From an uncultured Clostridia bacterium (GTDB lineage: Bacteria; Bacillota; Clostridia; Oscillospirales; Acutalibacteraceae), in NCBI GenBank assembly GCA_945948515.1, contig CAMFBH010000012.1:1-47841 (forward strand): 47,841 nucleotides of DNA. The letters are read 5' to 3'. The notes under the pieces were generated by a model that did no database searches, had not been told where the DNA came from, and was given only the letters and a program-made list of their open reading frames with translations. This document shows, piece by piece, positions 1-8,231 of this stretch (position 1 is its first letter; each line of letters begins with the position of its first letter). Both the position numbers and the translations under genes were made by a program.

Positions 1-1642
1 TAGGTCCTTCAGGAGTTTCGATAGGACACATACGGCCGTAGTGGGTGTAGTGAACATCTCGAACCTCAAATCCTGCACGGTCTCTTGAAAGTCCGCCGGG
101 ACCGAGCGCTGAAAGACGGCGCTTATGTGTTAATTCGGCAAGCGGGTTATTCTGGTCCATAAACTGTGAAAGCGGTGATGAACCGAAGAATTCTTTAATT
201 GCCGCAACAACGGGTCTGATATTGATAAGAGCCTGAGGAGTTATTGATTCCTCGTCGTCCTGAGCCTGAAGTGTCATTCTCTCACGAACAACGCGCTCCA
301 TTCTTGTAAATCCGATTCTGAACTGATTTTGGAGAAGCTCGCCTACTGCACGGATACGGCGGTTTCCGAGATGGTCGATATCATCTGTTGTTCCAACGCC
401 GAATGCAAGATTGATGAGATACGAAACAGTTGCGAATATATCGTCAATAATGATGTGCTTCGGAACAAGGTCATCCTGGCGAAGCTTAATTTCTTCCTTG
501 AGAGCTTTTTCATCATCGCCGCATTTTTCAAGGATTTCTGCAAGCGCACGGTATGAAACCTTTTCGGTAATTCCGAGCTCTTTGCAGTCAAAGTCAACAT
601 ACTTTGTGATGTCAACCATTCCGTTTGAAACGATTTTGATTTCTCTGCCGTCAACATCAATGAAAGCGGACATAACGCCTGCATTTTCAATTTCAACTGC
701 CTTTTCGTAGCTGATTACCTCGCCTGCATCTGCAAGGAATTCGCCCTGAGGAGAAATTATCGGCTGAGTAAGACGGTGATTTTTAAGTCTGTCGCTAATT
801 GCAAGCTTTTTGTTGTACTTATATCTGCCGACCTTAGAAAGGTCATATCTGCGTGAATCGAAGAACAAGCCGTCGAGATGAGCCTGAGCAGTGTCAAGTG
901 TGGGCGGCTCGCCGGGACGAAGCTTCTTGTAAACCTCAAGAAGAGCCTCCTCCTGATTCTTTGTTGTGTCTTTATCTATAGTTGCCTTGATTCTTTCATC
1001 ATCGCCGAAGAAATCAAGGATTTCGCTGTCGGTACCGAGACCGAGCGCACGAAGGAAGGTTGTGATATATATTTTTCTGTTTTTGTCTATACGAACATAG
1101 AAAAGGTCGTTTGCATCTGTTTCATATTCGAGCCATGCTCCGCGATTGGGAATAACCGTGTTTGTAAAGAGCTCTTTACCTGTTTTGTCGTGGGTCATTC
1201 CGTAGTAAACACCGGGAGAACGAACAAGCTGAGAAACAATACATCTTTCAGCTCCGTTTATAACAAAGGTTCCGCTGTCGGTCATTAACGGGAAATCGCC
1301 CATGAAAATGATGTTTTCCTTAACCTCGCCTGTTTCCTTGTTTTGAAGGCGTGCTCTTACCTTGAGAGGCTTTGCGTATGTTGCATCGCGAGCCTTACAC
1401 TGAGCAATGGAATACTTGGGCTCCTCGTCCATTGAATAATCAATAAAATCAAGAACAAGATTGCCTGTGTAGTCGGTTATTGAGCCGATATCTCTGAACA
1501 CTTCTCTGAGACCTTCGTCCAAAAACCACTGATAAGATTTTTTCTGCACTTCAATGAGGTTGGGCATTTTCATAACCTCGTTGATTTTGGCAAAGCTTTT
1601 TCGCTGGGTTGTGCCGAGCTGCACATCCTTAACATCTACCAT
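1..1642 (-). CDS. rpoB: RNA polymerase beta subunit, N-terminal part (cut by window edge)
   Basis: Reading the minus strand from ATG 1642 gives an uninterrupted frame to the window edge (about 547 residues). It begins [10 protein letters not shown] and contains typical RpoB blocks: [12 protein letters not shown] near the start, [20 protein letters not shown], and near the edge the rifampicin-region sequence [18 protein letters not shown], followed by [16 protein letters not shown] and the start of IETPEGP. It is the catalytic beta subunit of RNA polymerase. The C-terminal half lies outside the window. ATG 1642 was chosen because family members start at this MV residue pair. A GTG 12 bases upstream is in frame, but it would overlap the only GGAG ribosome site. 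A strong promoter lies about 150 bp upstream, so rpoB has its own start of transcription here. Confidence 0.97.
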   Translation of the reverse strand, partial: MVDVKDVQLGTTQRKSFAKINEVMKMPNLIEVQKKSYQWFLDEGLREVFRDIGSITDYTGNLVLDFIDYSMDEEPKYSIAQCKARDATYAKPLKVRARLQNKETGEVKENIIFMGDFPLMTDSGTFVINGAERCIVSQLVRSPGVYYGMTHDKTGKELFTNTVIPNRGAWLEYETDANDLFYVRIDKNRKIYITTFLRALGLGTDSEILDFFGDDERIKATIDKDTTKNQEEALLEVYKKLRPGEPPTLDTAQAHLDGLFFDSRRYDLSKVGRYKYNKKLAISDRLKNHRLTQPIISPQGEFLADAGEVISYEKAVEIENAGVMSAFIDVDGREIKIVSNGMVDITKYVDFDCKELGITEKVSYRALAEILEKCGDDEKALKEEIKLRQDDLVPKHIIIDDIFATVSYLINLAFGVGTTDDIDHLGNRRIRAVGELLQNQFRIGFTRMERVVRERMTLQAQDDEESITPQALINIRPVVAAIKEFFGSSPLSQFMDQNNPLAELTHKRRLSALGPGGLSRDRAGFEVRDVHYTHYGRMCPIETPEGP

Positions 1643-1788
1643 AAATGCATTCACTCCGTTCGTATTTTTTTAACAGAAAAATTGAAAACGCGTAATTTCA
1701 AACAAAGAAAAACAAACGCTTTTCCCCGTACCGCAACTAATATAAAATTACTAATTACGCATATATTTCCATTTTAATGCGGATATAA

Positions 1789-1817
1789 ATAATAAACTAT
1801 GAGTCAAGTATTGTCAA
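1789..1817 (-). promoter_or_regulatory. sigma-A promoter for rpoB
   Basis: On the minus strand TTGACA (1817-1812) and TATTAT (1794-1789) are 17 bases apart. Transcription would start near 1782, leaving a leader of about 140 nt before rpoB. I see no terminator or riboswitch in that leader. The stretch 1643-2001 otherwise holds only this promoter and the divergent one at 1945-1973. Confidence 0.8.
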
Positions 1818-1944
1818 CAGTTTTTTTGTTAAAATTTTCTCTGAAATCAAAAAATCGCAAAAGTTTTTAATACACGCTACCGGGCGTTTTTAGTATTCTG
1901 CTAAAAAGTCTCTTTTCTGCTAATAAAATAAACTTTTAATATTG

Positions 1945-1973
1945 TTGATTTATTCATAACTATTTGGTATAAT
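1945..1973 (+). promoter_or_regulatory. extended -10 promoter for the peptide-binding lipoprotein
   Basis: TTGATT (1945-1950), a 17-base spacer ending in TGG, and TATAAT (1968-1973). The TG two bases before the -10 makes it an extended -10 promoter. Start near 1980, giving a leader of about 22 nt. Confidence 0.8.
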
Positions 1974-2001
1974 ATTTCCAATAATTTGTTCGGTGATATT
2001 T

Positions 2002-3654
2002 ATGCAAAAATCTAAAAAATTCAGTGCACTCATTATGTGCTTTATACTTACCGCCGTTATGCTGTCTTCGTGCACAGCCAAGGGCGCGAGCATTCATTTT
2101 TACTATCCCTTCGGCGGTGATGTTAACAGCTTTGACCCGCAGATTGCTTCCACCTCCGATGAATTTATTATTATTGAAAACTCCTTTGAAGGTCTTGTTC
2201 GTGTTAATGATGACAAGTCGGTTGTGCCCGCTGCTGCTGAGCGTTGGGAAATAAGCAATGATAGAAAAACATATACATTCTATTTGAGACAGGGTGCAAA
2301 ATGGCACATCAACAAAGCCGTTAAAGAAAAGCTCGGTGACGACTTTTCGCTTGATGTTACCGCAAATGATTTTGTGTTTGCGCTTCAAAGAGCGGTTTCA
2401 CCCGAAACAGAGGCTCCGCTCTATTCAACTGTTTCCGTTATCAAAAATGCTCCCGACATTTTTAAGGGGAAAAAGGATGTGTCCTCTCTCGGAGTTAAGG
2501 CACTTGATAATTACACTCTTCAAATTCAGCTTACCGATGCAGACGAGTCTTTTTTAAACACGCTTTCAACTGCGGTAGCAATGCCGTGTAACAGAGATTT
2601 CTTTAATTACACCGGAGGCAGGTACGGGCTAGGCCTTGAATACACAATTTCAAACGGTCAGTTTTATGTTTCAAACATCCTCGACTCGAGCTATCTTCTT
2701 GATAAGAATGACGATTATAACGGCGAAGACAAAGCTAAAATTTCGGATTTAACCTTCTGTATTGATAAGGACGAGGAAAACATTGCGGAAAAGCTCGGAA
2801 CAAGATACTACGATGCTGCTTTCATAAACGGAACAGACAGTCTGCGCTACGGTGAAAACAGCAAAATAACATTTACTCCTTACAGTGACCGAACATGGTG
2901 CTATCTTTTAAATAACAATGAAATACCAAACCAAAATCTCAGAATGGGATTTTGCAGCGCACTTCAGAATGCCGATGTTTCAAAAATGAAATTCTTCACA
3001 CAGGCAAACGGAATTATTCCACCCTCCTGCACAATAGGAACAACATCTGCTTCTCAGGCTCTTAAATCCTGCGTTATTCCGAAAGATGAAGCAAAGGCAA
3101 AGGCTTATTGGCTCAAAGGGCTTGCAGAAGCAAACGCCTCAGAGCTTGAATTGACAATTAAAACAACTAAAGCGCTTGAAGATGTTGTTAAGGAAATGAT
3201 TCAGGGAGTTCAAAAAACGCTCGGTCAAATTACAACTTACACGAACTCTCAATCGGGAACAAACAAAATTTCATTTACACTCAAAATTGAAATACTTGAA
3301 AAGGATGAGCTTGAAAAAGCTGTTTTAAGCGGTGATTATCAAATTGCTTTTTATCCTCTTCAGGCAACCAAATCAAGCCCCGTTGCATTTTTGCAGGAAT
3401 TAGGCGAAAAGAATATTGTTTCGTTTGACACGGAAAAATTTGATAAATCACTTGCAAAGGCTCAAAACAGCACAACTGTCGAAAGCCTTTCCGAGCTCTG
3501 CTACAAAACGCAGAAGGATGTCATAGCAACAGGCAGTATTTGCCCCGCTTATTATGAATCAAGGTACTATGCAAGTGCAAAAGGAGTTTCGGGAATTCAG
3601 TTCCATCCCGGAAGCGGAAGGGTGTGCTTTGTATATGCAGACAGAGAAGATTAA
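2002..3654 (+). CDS. peptide/nickel-type ABC transporter substrate-binding lipoprotein
   Basis: 550 residues. The N-terminus has basic residues, a hydrophobic stretch and the lipobox LSSC, so it is an exported lipoprotein anchored to the outer membrane face. The body (FDPQIASTSDEFIIIENSFEGLVRV, AERWEISNDRKTYTFYLRQGAKW, VTANDFVFALQRAV) is the OppA/SBP_bac_5 fold that binds oligopeptides or similar ligands. No permease or ATPase genes are adjacent, so its partner transporter must lie elsewhere or it has another role. An in-frame GTG lies 9 bases upstream, but it sits within the GGTGA ribosome site, so ATG 2002 is preferred. The 3' end overlaps the VanZ-like gene by 20 bases. The ligand cannot be told from sequence. 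Confidence 0.9.
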   Translation: MQKSKKFSALIMCFILTAVMLSSCTAKGASIHFYYPFGGDVNSFDPQIASTSDEFIIIENSFEGLVRVNDDKSVVPAAAERWEISNDRKTYTFYLRQGAKWHINKAVKEKLGDDFSLDVTANDFVFALQRAVSPETEAPLYSTVSVIKNAPDIFKGKKDVSSLGVKALDNYTLQIQLTDADESFLNTLSTAVAMPCNRDFFNYTGGRYGLGLEYTISNGQFYVSNILDSSYLLDKNDDYNGEDKAKISDLTFCIDKDEENIAEKLGTRYYDAAFINGTDSLRYGENSKITFTPYSDRTWCYLLNNNEIPNQNLRMGFCSALQNADVSKMKFFTQANGIIPPSCTIGTTSASQALKSCVIPKDEAKAKAYWLKGLAEANASELELTIKTTKALEDVVKEMIQGVQKTLGQITTYTNSQSGTNKISFTLKIEILEKDELEKAVLSGDYQIAFYPLQATKSSPVAFLQELGEKNIVSFDTEKFDKSLAKAQNSTTVESLSELCYKTQKDVIATGSICPAYYESRYYASAKGVSGIQFHPGSGRVCFVYADRED

Positions 3655-4084
3655 AAAAGCATTATATTTTCTTCCGGTCTTTCTGTGCATGTGCATTATA
3701 TTCTACCTCTCCTCAAGAACCGCCGTTGAAAGCTCCGAGCAAAGCTCTGTAATTGTTGATTTTCTGACACGGATTTTCGGAAAGGGCGTTACTGATTTTA
3801 TTGTTAGAAAGAGCGCACATTTTCTTGAATTTGCCGGGCTGTGCTTTCTCTATTGCATTGCTCTGTATCAAAGCAACAAACGAAATCTTCTCCTTCATGC
3901 AATTGTATTCACATCGGCGTATGCAGGACTTGATGAAATTCACCAAATTTTCGTTGCCGGCAGAAGCTGTGAGCTTCGCGATTGGGCGATTGACACCTTA
4001 GGAGCAGTTGCAGGTGCAATCGGATATATTGTTTTGTTTAAAGTTTTTATGGCGATTAAGCTAAAAAGGTGCAAAACTCATTGA
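3635..4084 (+). CDS. VanZ-like family membrane protein
   Basis: 149 residues with about four hydrophobic segments. It has the VanZ-family signatures RKSAHFLEFAGL (central) and DEIHQIFVAGRS followed by RDWAIDTLGAVAG near the C-terminus. VanZ-like proteins are small membrane proteins; the original VanZ gives low-level teicoplanin resistance, but most members have no known job. ATG 3635 lies inside the last codons of the preceding lipoprotein gene (20-base overlap) and follows GGAAGGG, so the two genes are probably translated from one mRNA. A longer in-frame reading (from 3554) would only add residues encoded antiphase to the lipoprotein. Confidence 0.85.
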   Translation: MQTEKIKKALYFLPVFLCMCIIFYLSSRTAVESSEQSSVIVDFLTRIFGKGVTDFIVRKSAHFLEFAGLCFLYCIALYQSNKRNLLLHAIVFTSAYAGLDEIHQIFVAGRSCELRDWAIDTLGAVAGAIGYIVLFKVFMAIKLKRCKTH

Positions 4085-4109
4085 CATTAAAATGTTATTG
4101 TTTTAATAT
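4081..4109 (+). promoter_or_regulatory. sigma-A promoter for nagB
   Basis: TTGACA (4081-4086), 17 bases, TAATAT (4104-4109). The -35 element overlaps the VanZ-like stop codon. Start near 4116, so the leader is under 30 nt. Confidence 0.8.
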
Positions 4110-4143
4110 ATTATTTAAACTACTGAAAACAGGAGATTTAAAA

Positions 4144-4869
4144 ATGAACATACTTGTTTATGATTCACAGGAAAAAATCAGCCGTGCCGCAGGAAACTAC
4201 ATTGCGAGCATCGTAACCTCAAAGCCCAATGCTGTTTTGGGACTTGCAACAGGTTCAACTCCCCTTCTTACATACAAGGCCATGATTGAGCTTTATGAAA
4301 GCGGAATTGTTGATTACAGCAAGGTAAAAACATTCAATCTTGATGAGTACTGCAATCTTGATGTTAACGACAAAAACAGCTACTATACATTCATGCACGA
4401 AAATCTTTTCAATCACATTAACATTCCCGAGGAGAATATCAACTTCCTTGACGGTAACTCGAAAAATCCCGAGCAGGAATGTCTTGATTACGAAGCAAAA
4501 ATCGAAAACGCCGGCGGAATAGATATTCAGCTTCTCGGAATCGGCTCAAACGGTCACATTGCATTCAACGAGCCTCAGGATTTCTTTCCGAGAATAAGCC
4601 ATGTTGTTGCCCTTAAAGAGAGCACAATTAACGACAACAGCAGATTTTTCAATTCAATTGAGGAGGTTCCCACCCATGCAATAACAATGGGAATAGGAAC
4701 AATAATGCGTGCAAAGAAAATAGTTATTATCGCTCTCGGAGAAAAGAAGGCTAATGCAATTAAGCAGCTTGTTTGCGGAGAGGTTAATCCTCACTGCCCT
4801 GCATCTGTTCTTCAGTTCCACAGCGATGTAACTCTTTTACTTGATAAAGAAGCGGCAAGCCTGCTTTAA
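4144..4869 (+). CDS. nagB: glucosamine-6-phosphate deaminase
   Basis: 241 residues. NagB converts glucosamine-6-phosphate to fructose-6-phosphate and ammonia in the cytoplasm, the entry of amino sugars into glycolysis. Motifs seen: LGLATGSTPLLTY (phosphate binding), TFNLDEYCNL with the family's catalytic Asp, and GIGSNGHIAFNEP with the ring-opening His and following Glu. The Asn in SNGH where E. coli has Asp also occurs in Bacillus-type enzymes. ATG 4144 is preceded by AGGAG at 4131-4135, 8 bases away. A longer frame upstream reads through the promoter and is rejected. It is followed after 21 bases by a lipoprotein gene, probably cotranscribed. nagA is not nearby. Confidence 0.95.
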   Translation: MNILVYDSQEKISRAAGNYIASIVTSKPNAVLGLATGSTPLLTYKAMIELYESGIVDYSKVKTFNLDEYCNLDVNDKNSYYTFMHENLFNHINIPEENINFLDGNSKNPEQECLDYEAKIENAGGIDIQLLGIGSNGHIAFNEPQDFFPRISHVVALKESTINDNSRFFNSIEEVPTHAITMGIGTIMRAKKIVIIALGEKKANAIKQLVCGEVNPHCPASVLQFHSDVTLLLDKEAASLL

Positions 4870-4890
4870 TTTATGAAATAAGGTGAAAAA

Positions 4891-5391
4891 ATGAAAAATA
4901 AACGCACATTAGTCTCTGTTTCGGTTATATTATTAGTGCTTTCGGTTGTATTCACCGCCTGTGCTAAATTTAATGAAACAGAAGAACCCGAAAGTCCTTC
5001 GGTTGTTTCCGAGAATCAAATAAGTGAGCAAGGTACAACCGCTCCGGTAAGTGAAGAAAGCACCTCCGAAGCCGAAACAACCAAAAAAGAAGAAAAAACA
5101 ACAGTAGCTAAAACCACTAAAGCAAGCACTACATCCTCCGAAAAAAAAGACACAACAGTTAAAAATGTATTTTCCGGAATGAGTGTTGAACAGGCTCTTA
5201 ATCTTCTTACTGAGCATTACGGCAAGGGATACGAGGTTAACGGAATTGTAGGCGATGCAGACACATACAGCTTTGCCGTTTATAAGGACGGCGACAGCTA
5301 CGCAAGGGTTAGAGTTAATCTTTCCACCGGAGTTGCCGAAGAAACAATAACCGAAACCTCGGAGCACTCAACATTTGAACTCCAAAAATAA
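4891..5391 (+). CDS. small lipoprotein with Thr/Ser/Glu-rich linker, function unknown
   Basis: 166 residues. A signal peptide ends in the lipobox FTAC. A low-complexity linker rich in E, S, T and K (about residues 28-88) follows, then a compact domain of about 75 residues (VFSGMSVEQALNLLTEHYG, then YSFAVYKDGDSYARVRVNL). The layout suggests a surface domain held away from the membrane on a flexible stalk. I do not recognise the C-terminal domain. AAGGTGA precedes the ATG. It sits between nagB and a terminator, so it is the last gene of the nagB transcript. Confidence 0.75.
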   Translation: MKNKRTLVSVSVILLVLSVVFTACAKFNETEEPESPSVVSENQISEQGTTAPVSEESTSEAETTKKEEKTTVAKTTKASTTSSEKKDTTVKNVFSGMSVEQALNLLTEHYGKGYEVNGIVGDADTYSFAVYKDGDSYARVRVNLSTGVAEETITETSEHSTFELQK

Positions 5392-5397
5392 CAACGC

Positions 5398-5437
5398 TCA
5401 GCGCCGCGCAAAAGCAGCTTCGGCGCTGAAGCTTTTT
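5398..5437 (+). terminator. intrinsic terminator after the nagB-lipoprotein unit
   Basis: TCAGCGCCG (5398-5406) pairs perfectly with CGGCGCTGA (5421-5429) across a 14-base loop, followed by AGC and five T. Confidence 0.7.
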
Positions 5438-5463
5438 AGGACAGAAAGGCAAAGGTGAATTAA

Positions 5464-7404
5464 ATGTCTGAAAAAAAGCCCTATTATATTACCACCCCTA
5501 TTTATTATCCCTCGGGAAATCCCCATATCGGTCACTGCTACACAACTGTTGCATGCGACTCCATTGCCCGTTACAGAAGAATGCAGGGCTATGATGTTAT
5601 GTTCCTCACGGGAACGGACGAGCACGGTCTTAAAATAGAGCAAAAGGCCGCAGAATGCGGTGTTACTCCCAAGCAGTATGTTGACAATATTGTTGAAATA
5701 TTCAAAAAGCTTTGGAGCACAATGAACATCAGCTACGACAGATATATCAGAACAACCGACGAATATCATGTTGAAACAGTTCAAAAAATATTTAAGGAGC
5801 TTTACGACAAGGGCTATATTTACAAAGGAGAATATTCCGGTAAATACTGCACTCCCTGTGAAAGCTTTTGGACCGAAAGCCAGCTTGTTGACGGAAAATG
5901 TCCGGAATGCGGCAGAGAGGTTACAGAAGCAAAGGAGGAGGCTTATTTCCTTAAGATGTCGCCTTTTGCAGACAGAATCGAAAAGCTTCTTACAGAAACT
6001 GATTATCTTCAGCCGAAAACCCGTGCAACCGAGCTTGTTAACAACTTCATAAAGCCCGGACTTGAGGATCTTTGTGTTTCGAGAACAACCTTCAAATGGG
6101 GTATTCCCGTAACCTTTGATGAAAAGCATGTTGTTTATGTTTGGATAGACGCTCTTTCAAACTACATTTCGGCTCTCGGATTTTACAACGACTCATTTGA
6201 TGATTACGACAAATTTTGGCCGGCAGATGTTCATATGGTTGCAAAAGACATTATGCGCTTTCATGCAATAATTTGGCCCGCAATGCTTATGGCGCTTGAG
6301 CTTCCTCTTCCTAAGCACCTTGCTGTTCACGGTTGGATTACATTCAACGGTCAAAAAATGAGCAAATCGCTCGGTAATGTAGTTGACCCGTTTGTGCTTG
6401 TAAAACGCTACGGAGCAGATGCCATTCGCTATCATATTCTTCGCGAAATGGCTCTCGGTGCAGACAGCTCATTCTCAAACGAAATTATGATTAACAGAAT
6501 AAACTCAGACCTTGCAAACGGCCTCGGAAATCTTGTTTCAAGAACCGTTGCAATGGTTGAAAAGTATTTCGGCGGCACTCTTCCTGCCGTCAGAGAAAGC
6601 GGAGAATTCGACGAAGATTTAATCAACACAGCAATTAATCTTAAATCAGCAGTTGATGATTATATCGACAAAACACAGCTCAACAACGCCCTTGCGGAAA
6701 TATTCAAGGTTGTTTCAAGAGCAAACAAGTATATTGATGAAACAATGCCTTGGGTTCTTGCAAAGGACGAAAGCAATAAAGCAAGGCTTGCAACGGTTCT
6801 TTATAATCTGCTTGAAACAATTCGCCTTGCAACTATTCCGCTCAGTGCTTTTATGCCCTCAACAATGCCTAAGGTTTGGGAGCAGATAGGCGCATCTGAG
6901 AGCGATACTGCATACGACAAAACAGGCGCTTTCGGTATTCTCAATCCCTGCGTTACCGTTAAAAAGGGAGAGGCTTTATTCCCGAGAATTGATGTTGATA
7001 AAGAAATTGATGAGCTTAATGCGTTCATCAAAAATAACGAGGAAAAAGCAAAGAAGGAATCCGCTCCCGAGGGAGTTGCAAAGATTAAGTTCGACGATTT
7101 TATGAAGGTTGAACTCATAAGTGCAAAAATCACCGATTGTGAGCCTGTTAAAAGAGCTAAAAAGCTTCTTAAGCTCAAGGTTGATGACGGAAGCGGAACA
7201 CCGAGACAGATTGTTTCGGGAATAAGTCAATGGTACACTCCCGATGATTTAATCGGAAAAACCGTTATTATAGTTTCAAACCTTGAAAGCGCAAAGCTCT
7301 GCGGTGAAATCAGCGAGGGTATGCTTCTTGCCGCTGACTGCCCGAACGATGATGTTAAGGTTATTTTCGTTGACGGTATTGAGCCCGGTTCAAGAATAAG
7401 ATGA
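5464..7404 (+). CDS. metG: methionyl-tRNA synthetase
   Basis: 646 residues. Charges tRNA-Met with methionine. N-terminal catalytic domain with the HIGH-type site (SGNPHIGHCYT), a four-cysteine zinc knuckle (CTPCESFW and CPECGRE), and the KMSKS loop (KMSKSLGN). An anticodon-binding helical domain follows, then a C-terminal tRNA-binding (EMAP/Trbp111-like) domain starting near IKFDDFMKVEL. Length and domain order fit the long bacterial form. AAAGGTGA precedes ATG 5464. The stop overlaps the tatD start (ATGATGA), so metG and tatD are translationally linked, a common pairing in Firmicutes. Confidence 0.97.
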   Translation: MSEKKPYYITTPIYYPSGNPHIGHCYTTVACDSIARYRRMQGYDVMFLTGTDEHGLKIEQKAAECGVTPKQYVDNIVEIFKKLWSTMNISYDRYIRTTDEYHVETVQKIFKELYDKGYIYKGEYSGKYCTPCESFWTESQLVDGKCPECGREVTEAKEEAYFLKMSPFADRIEKLLTETDYLQPKTRATELVNNFIKPGLEDLCVSRTTFKWGIPVTFDEKHVVYVWIDALSNYISALGFYNDSFDDYDKFWPADVHMVAKDIMRFHAIIWPAMLMALELPLPKHLAVHGWITFNGQKMSKSLGNVVDPFVLVKRYGADAIRYHILREMALGADSSFSNEIMINRINSDLANGLGNLVSRTVAMVEKYFGGTLPAVRESGEFDEDLINTAINLKSAVDDYIDKTQLNNALAEIFKVVSRANKYIDETMPWVLAKDESNKARLATVLYNLLETIRLATIPLSAFMPSTMPKVWEQIGASESDTAYDKTGAFGILNPCVTVKKGEALFPRIDVDKEIDELNAFIKNNEEKAKKESAPEGVAKIKFDDFMKVELISAKITDCEPVKRAKKLLKLKVDDGSGTPRQIVSGISQWYTPDDLIGKTVIIVSNLESAKLCGEISEGMLLAADCPNDDVKVIFVDGIEPGSRIR

Positions 7405-8174
7405 TGAAAAATATTTTTGATTCGCACGCTCATTATGATGATGAAGCCTTTAACAGTGACCGAGACGAGCTGCTTTGCTCTCTTTCATCAAACGGTGTTT
7501 CATATATAATAACATGCGGATGTGATTTAGAAAGCAGTATTAAAAGCAAAGAGCTTGCAGAGCAGTATGAATTTATCTATTTTGCCGCAGGCTTTCATCC
7601 CGAAAATTTAGAAGGTTCTTCCCTCTCCGATTTAGAAAAAATCAAAGAGCTTGCAAAATCCGAAAAATGCGTTGCAATCGGAGAAATCGGTCTTGATTAT
7701 CACTGGATGGCATCCCCTAAAGAAACGCAAAAGGAATTTTTCAAAGAGCAGATTAAACTTGCACAGGAGCTTTCACTTCCCGTTATAGTTCACGACCGCG
7801 AGGCTCATGCAGACACCTATGAAATATTAGGAGATATGAAGCCTAACGGTGTACTTCATTGCTTTTCGGGGAGTGCAAACGATGCAAAAAGGCTTGTTGA
7901 ACAGGGAATGTACATTGGCTTTAACGGCATTGTTACATTTAAGAATGCGCGAAAAAGCATTGAGGCGGCAAAGGCGATTCCGCTTGACAGAATTCTTCTT
8001 GAAACAGACTGCCCATACTGTGCTCCTGTTCCTCACCGAGGTAAACGCAACGACAGCTCATATATTCCGTTCATAGCCGAGCGCCTTTCGCAGGAGCTTA
8101 ATATACCCGCTCAGAAAATTCTTGATATTACAAAAGAAAATGCAATGAGGCTATTTCTGAATGACCGTAACTAA
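7401..8174 (+). CDS. tatD: TatD family metal-dependent hydrolase (DNase)
   Basis: 257 residues. TIM-barrel metal-dependent hydrolase of the TatD/YcfH group, usually a 3'-5' DNase. Metal ligands visible: FDSHAHYDD at the start (HxH), the Glu in AIGEIGLDYHW, the His in VIVHDREAH and HCFSG, and the Asp in LLETDCPY. Starts at ATG 7401 or the next ATG (7404), inside the metG stop codon. A strong hairpin terminator follows. Confidence 0.93.
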   Translation: MMKNIFDSHAHYDDEAFNSDRDELLCSLSSNGVSYIITCGCDLESSIKSKELAEQYEFIYFAAGFHPENLEGSSLSDLEKIKELAKSEKCVAIGEIGLDYHWMASPKETQKEFFKEQIKLAQELSLPVIVHDREAHADTYEILGDMKPNGVLHCFSGSANDAKRLVEQGMYIGFNGIVTFKNARKSIEAAKAIPLDRILLETDCPYCAPVPHRGKRNDSSYIPFIAERLSQELNIPAQKILDITKENAMRLFLNDRN

Positions 8175-8190
8175 TCATTTTAATAAAGCT

Positions 8191-8219
8191 AAAGGCTCCC
8201 TTATATAAAGGGAGCCTTT
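8191..8219. terminator. bidirectional hairpin between convergent tatD and DUF4838 gene
   Basis: AAAGGCTCCCTT (8191-8202) pairs with AAGGGAGCCTTT (8208-8219) over a 5-base loop. The A-rich and T-rich arms allow it to act in both directions between the two convergent genes. Confidence 0.8.
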
Positions 8220-8231
8220 CTATTTGCTGTA

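Noticed and set aside
878..1288. 136-codon frame on the plus strand inside rpoB
   Set aside because: Shadow of the conserved rpoB frame on the other strand.
1868..1895. Possible terminator between rpoB and the peptide-binding lipoprotein (ACGC...GCGT followed by T)
   Set aside because: Stem of only four pairs, and the two flanking genes are divergent so no terminator is needed.
5392..5463. T-box or other riboswitch before metG
   Set aside because: The gap is only about 70 bases and is filled by a simple terminator and the ribosome site.
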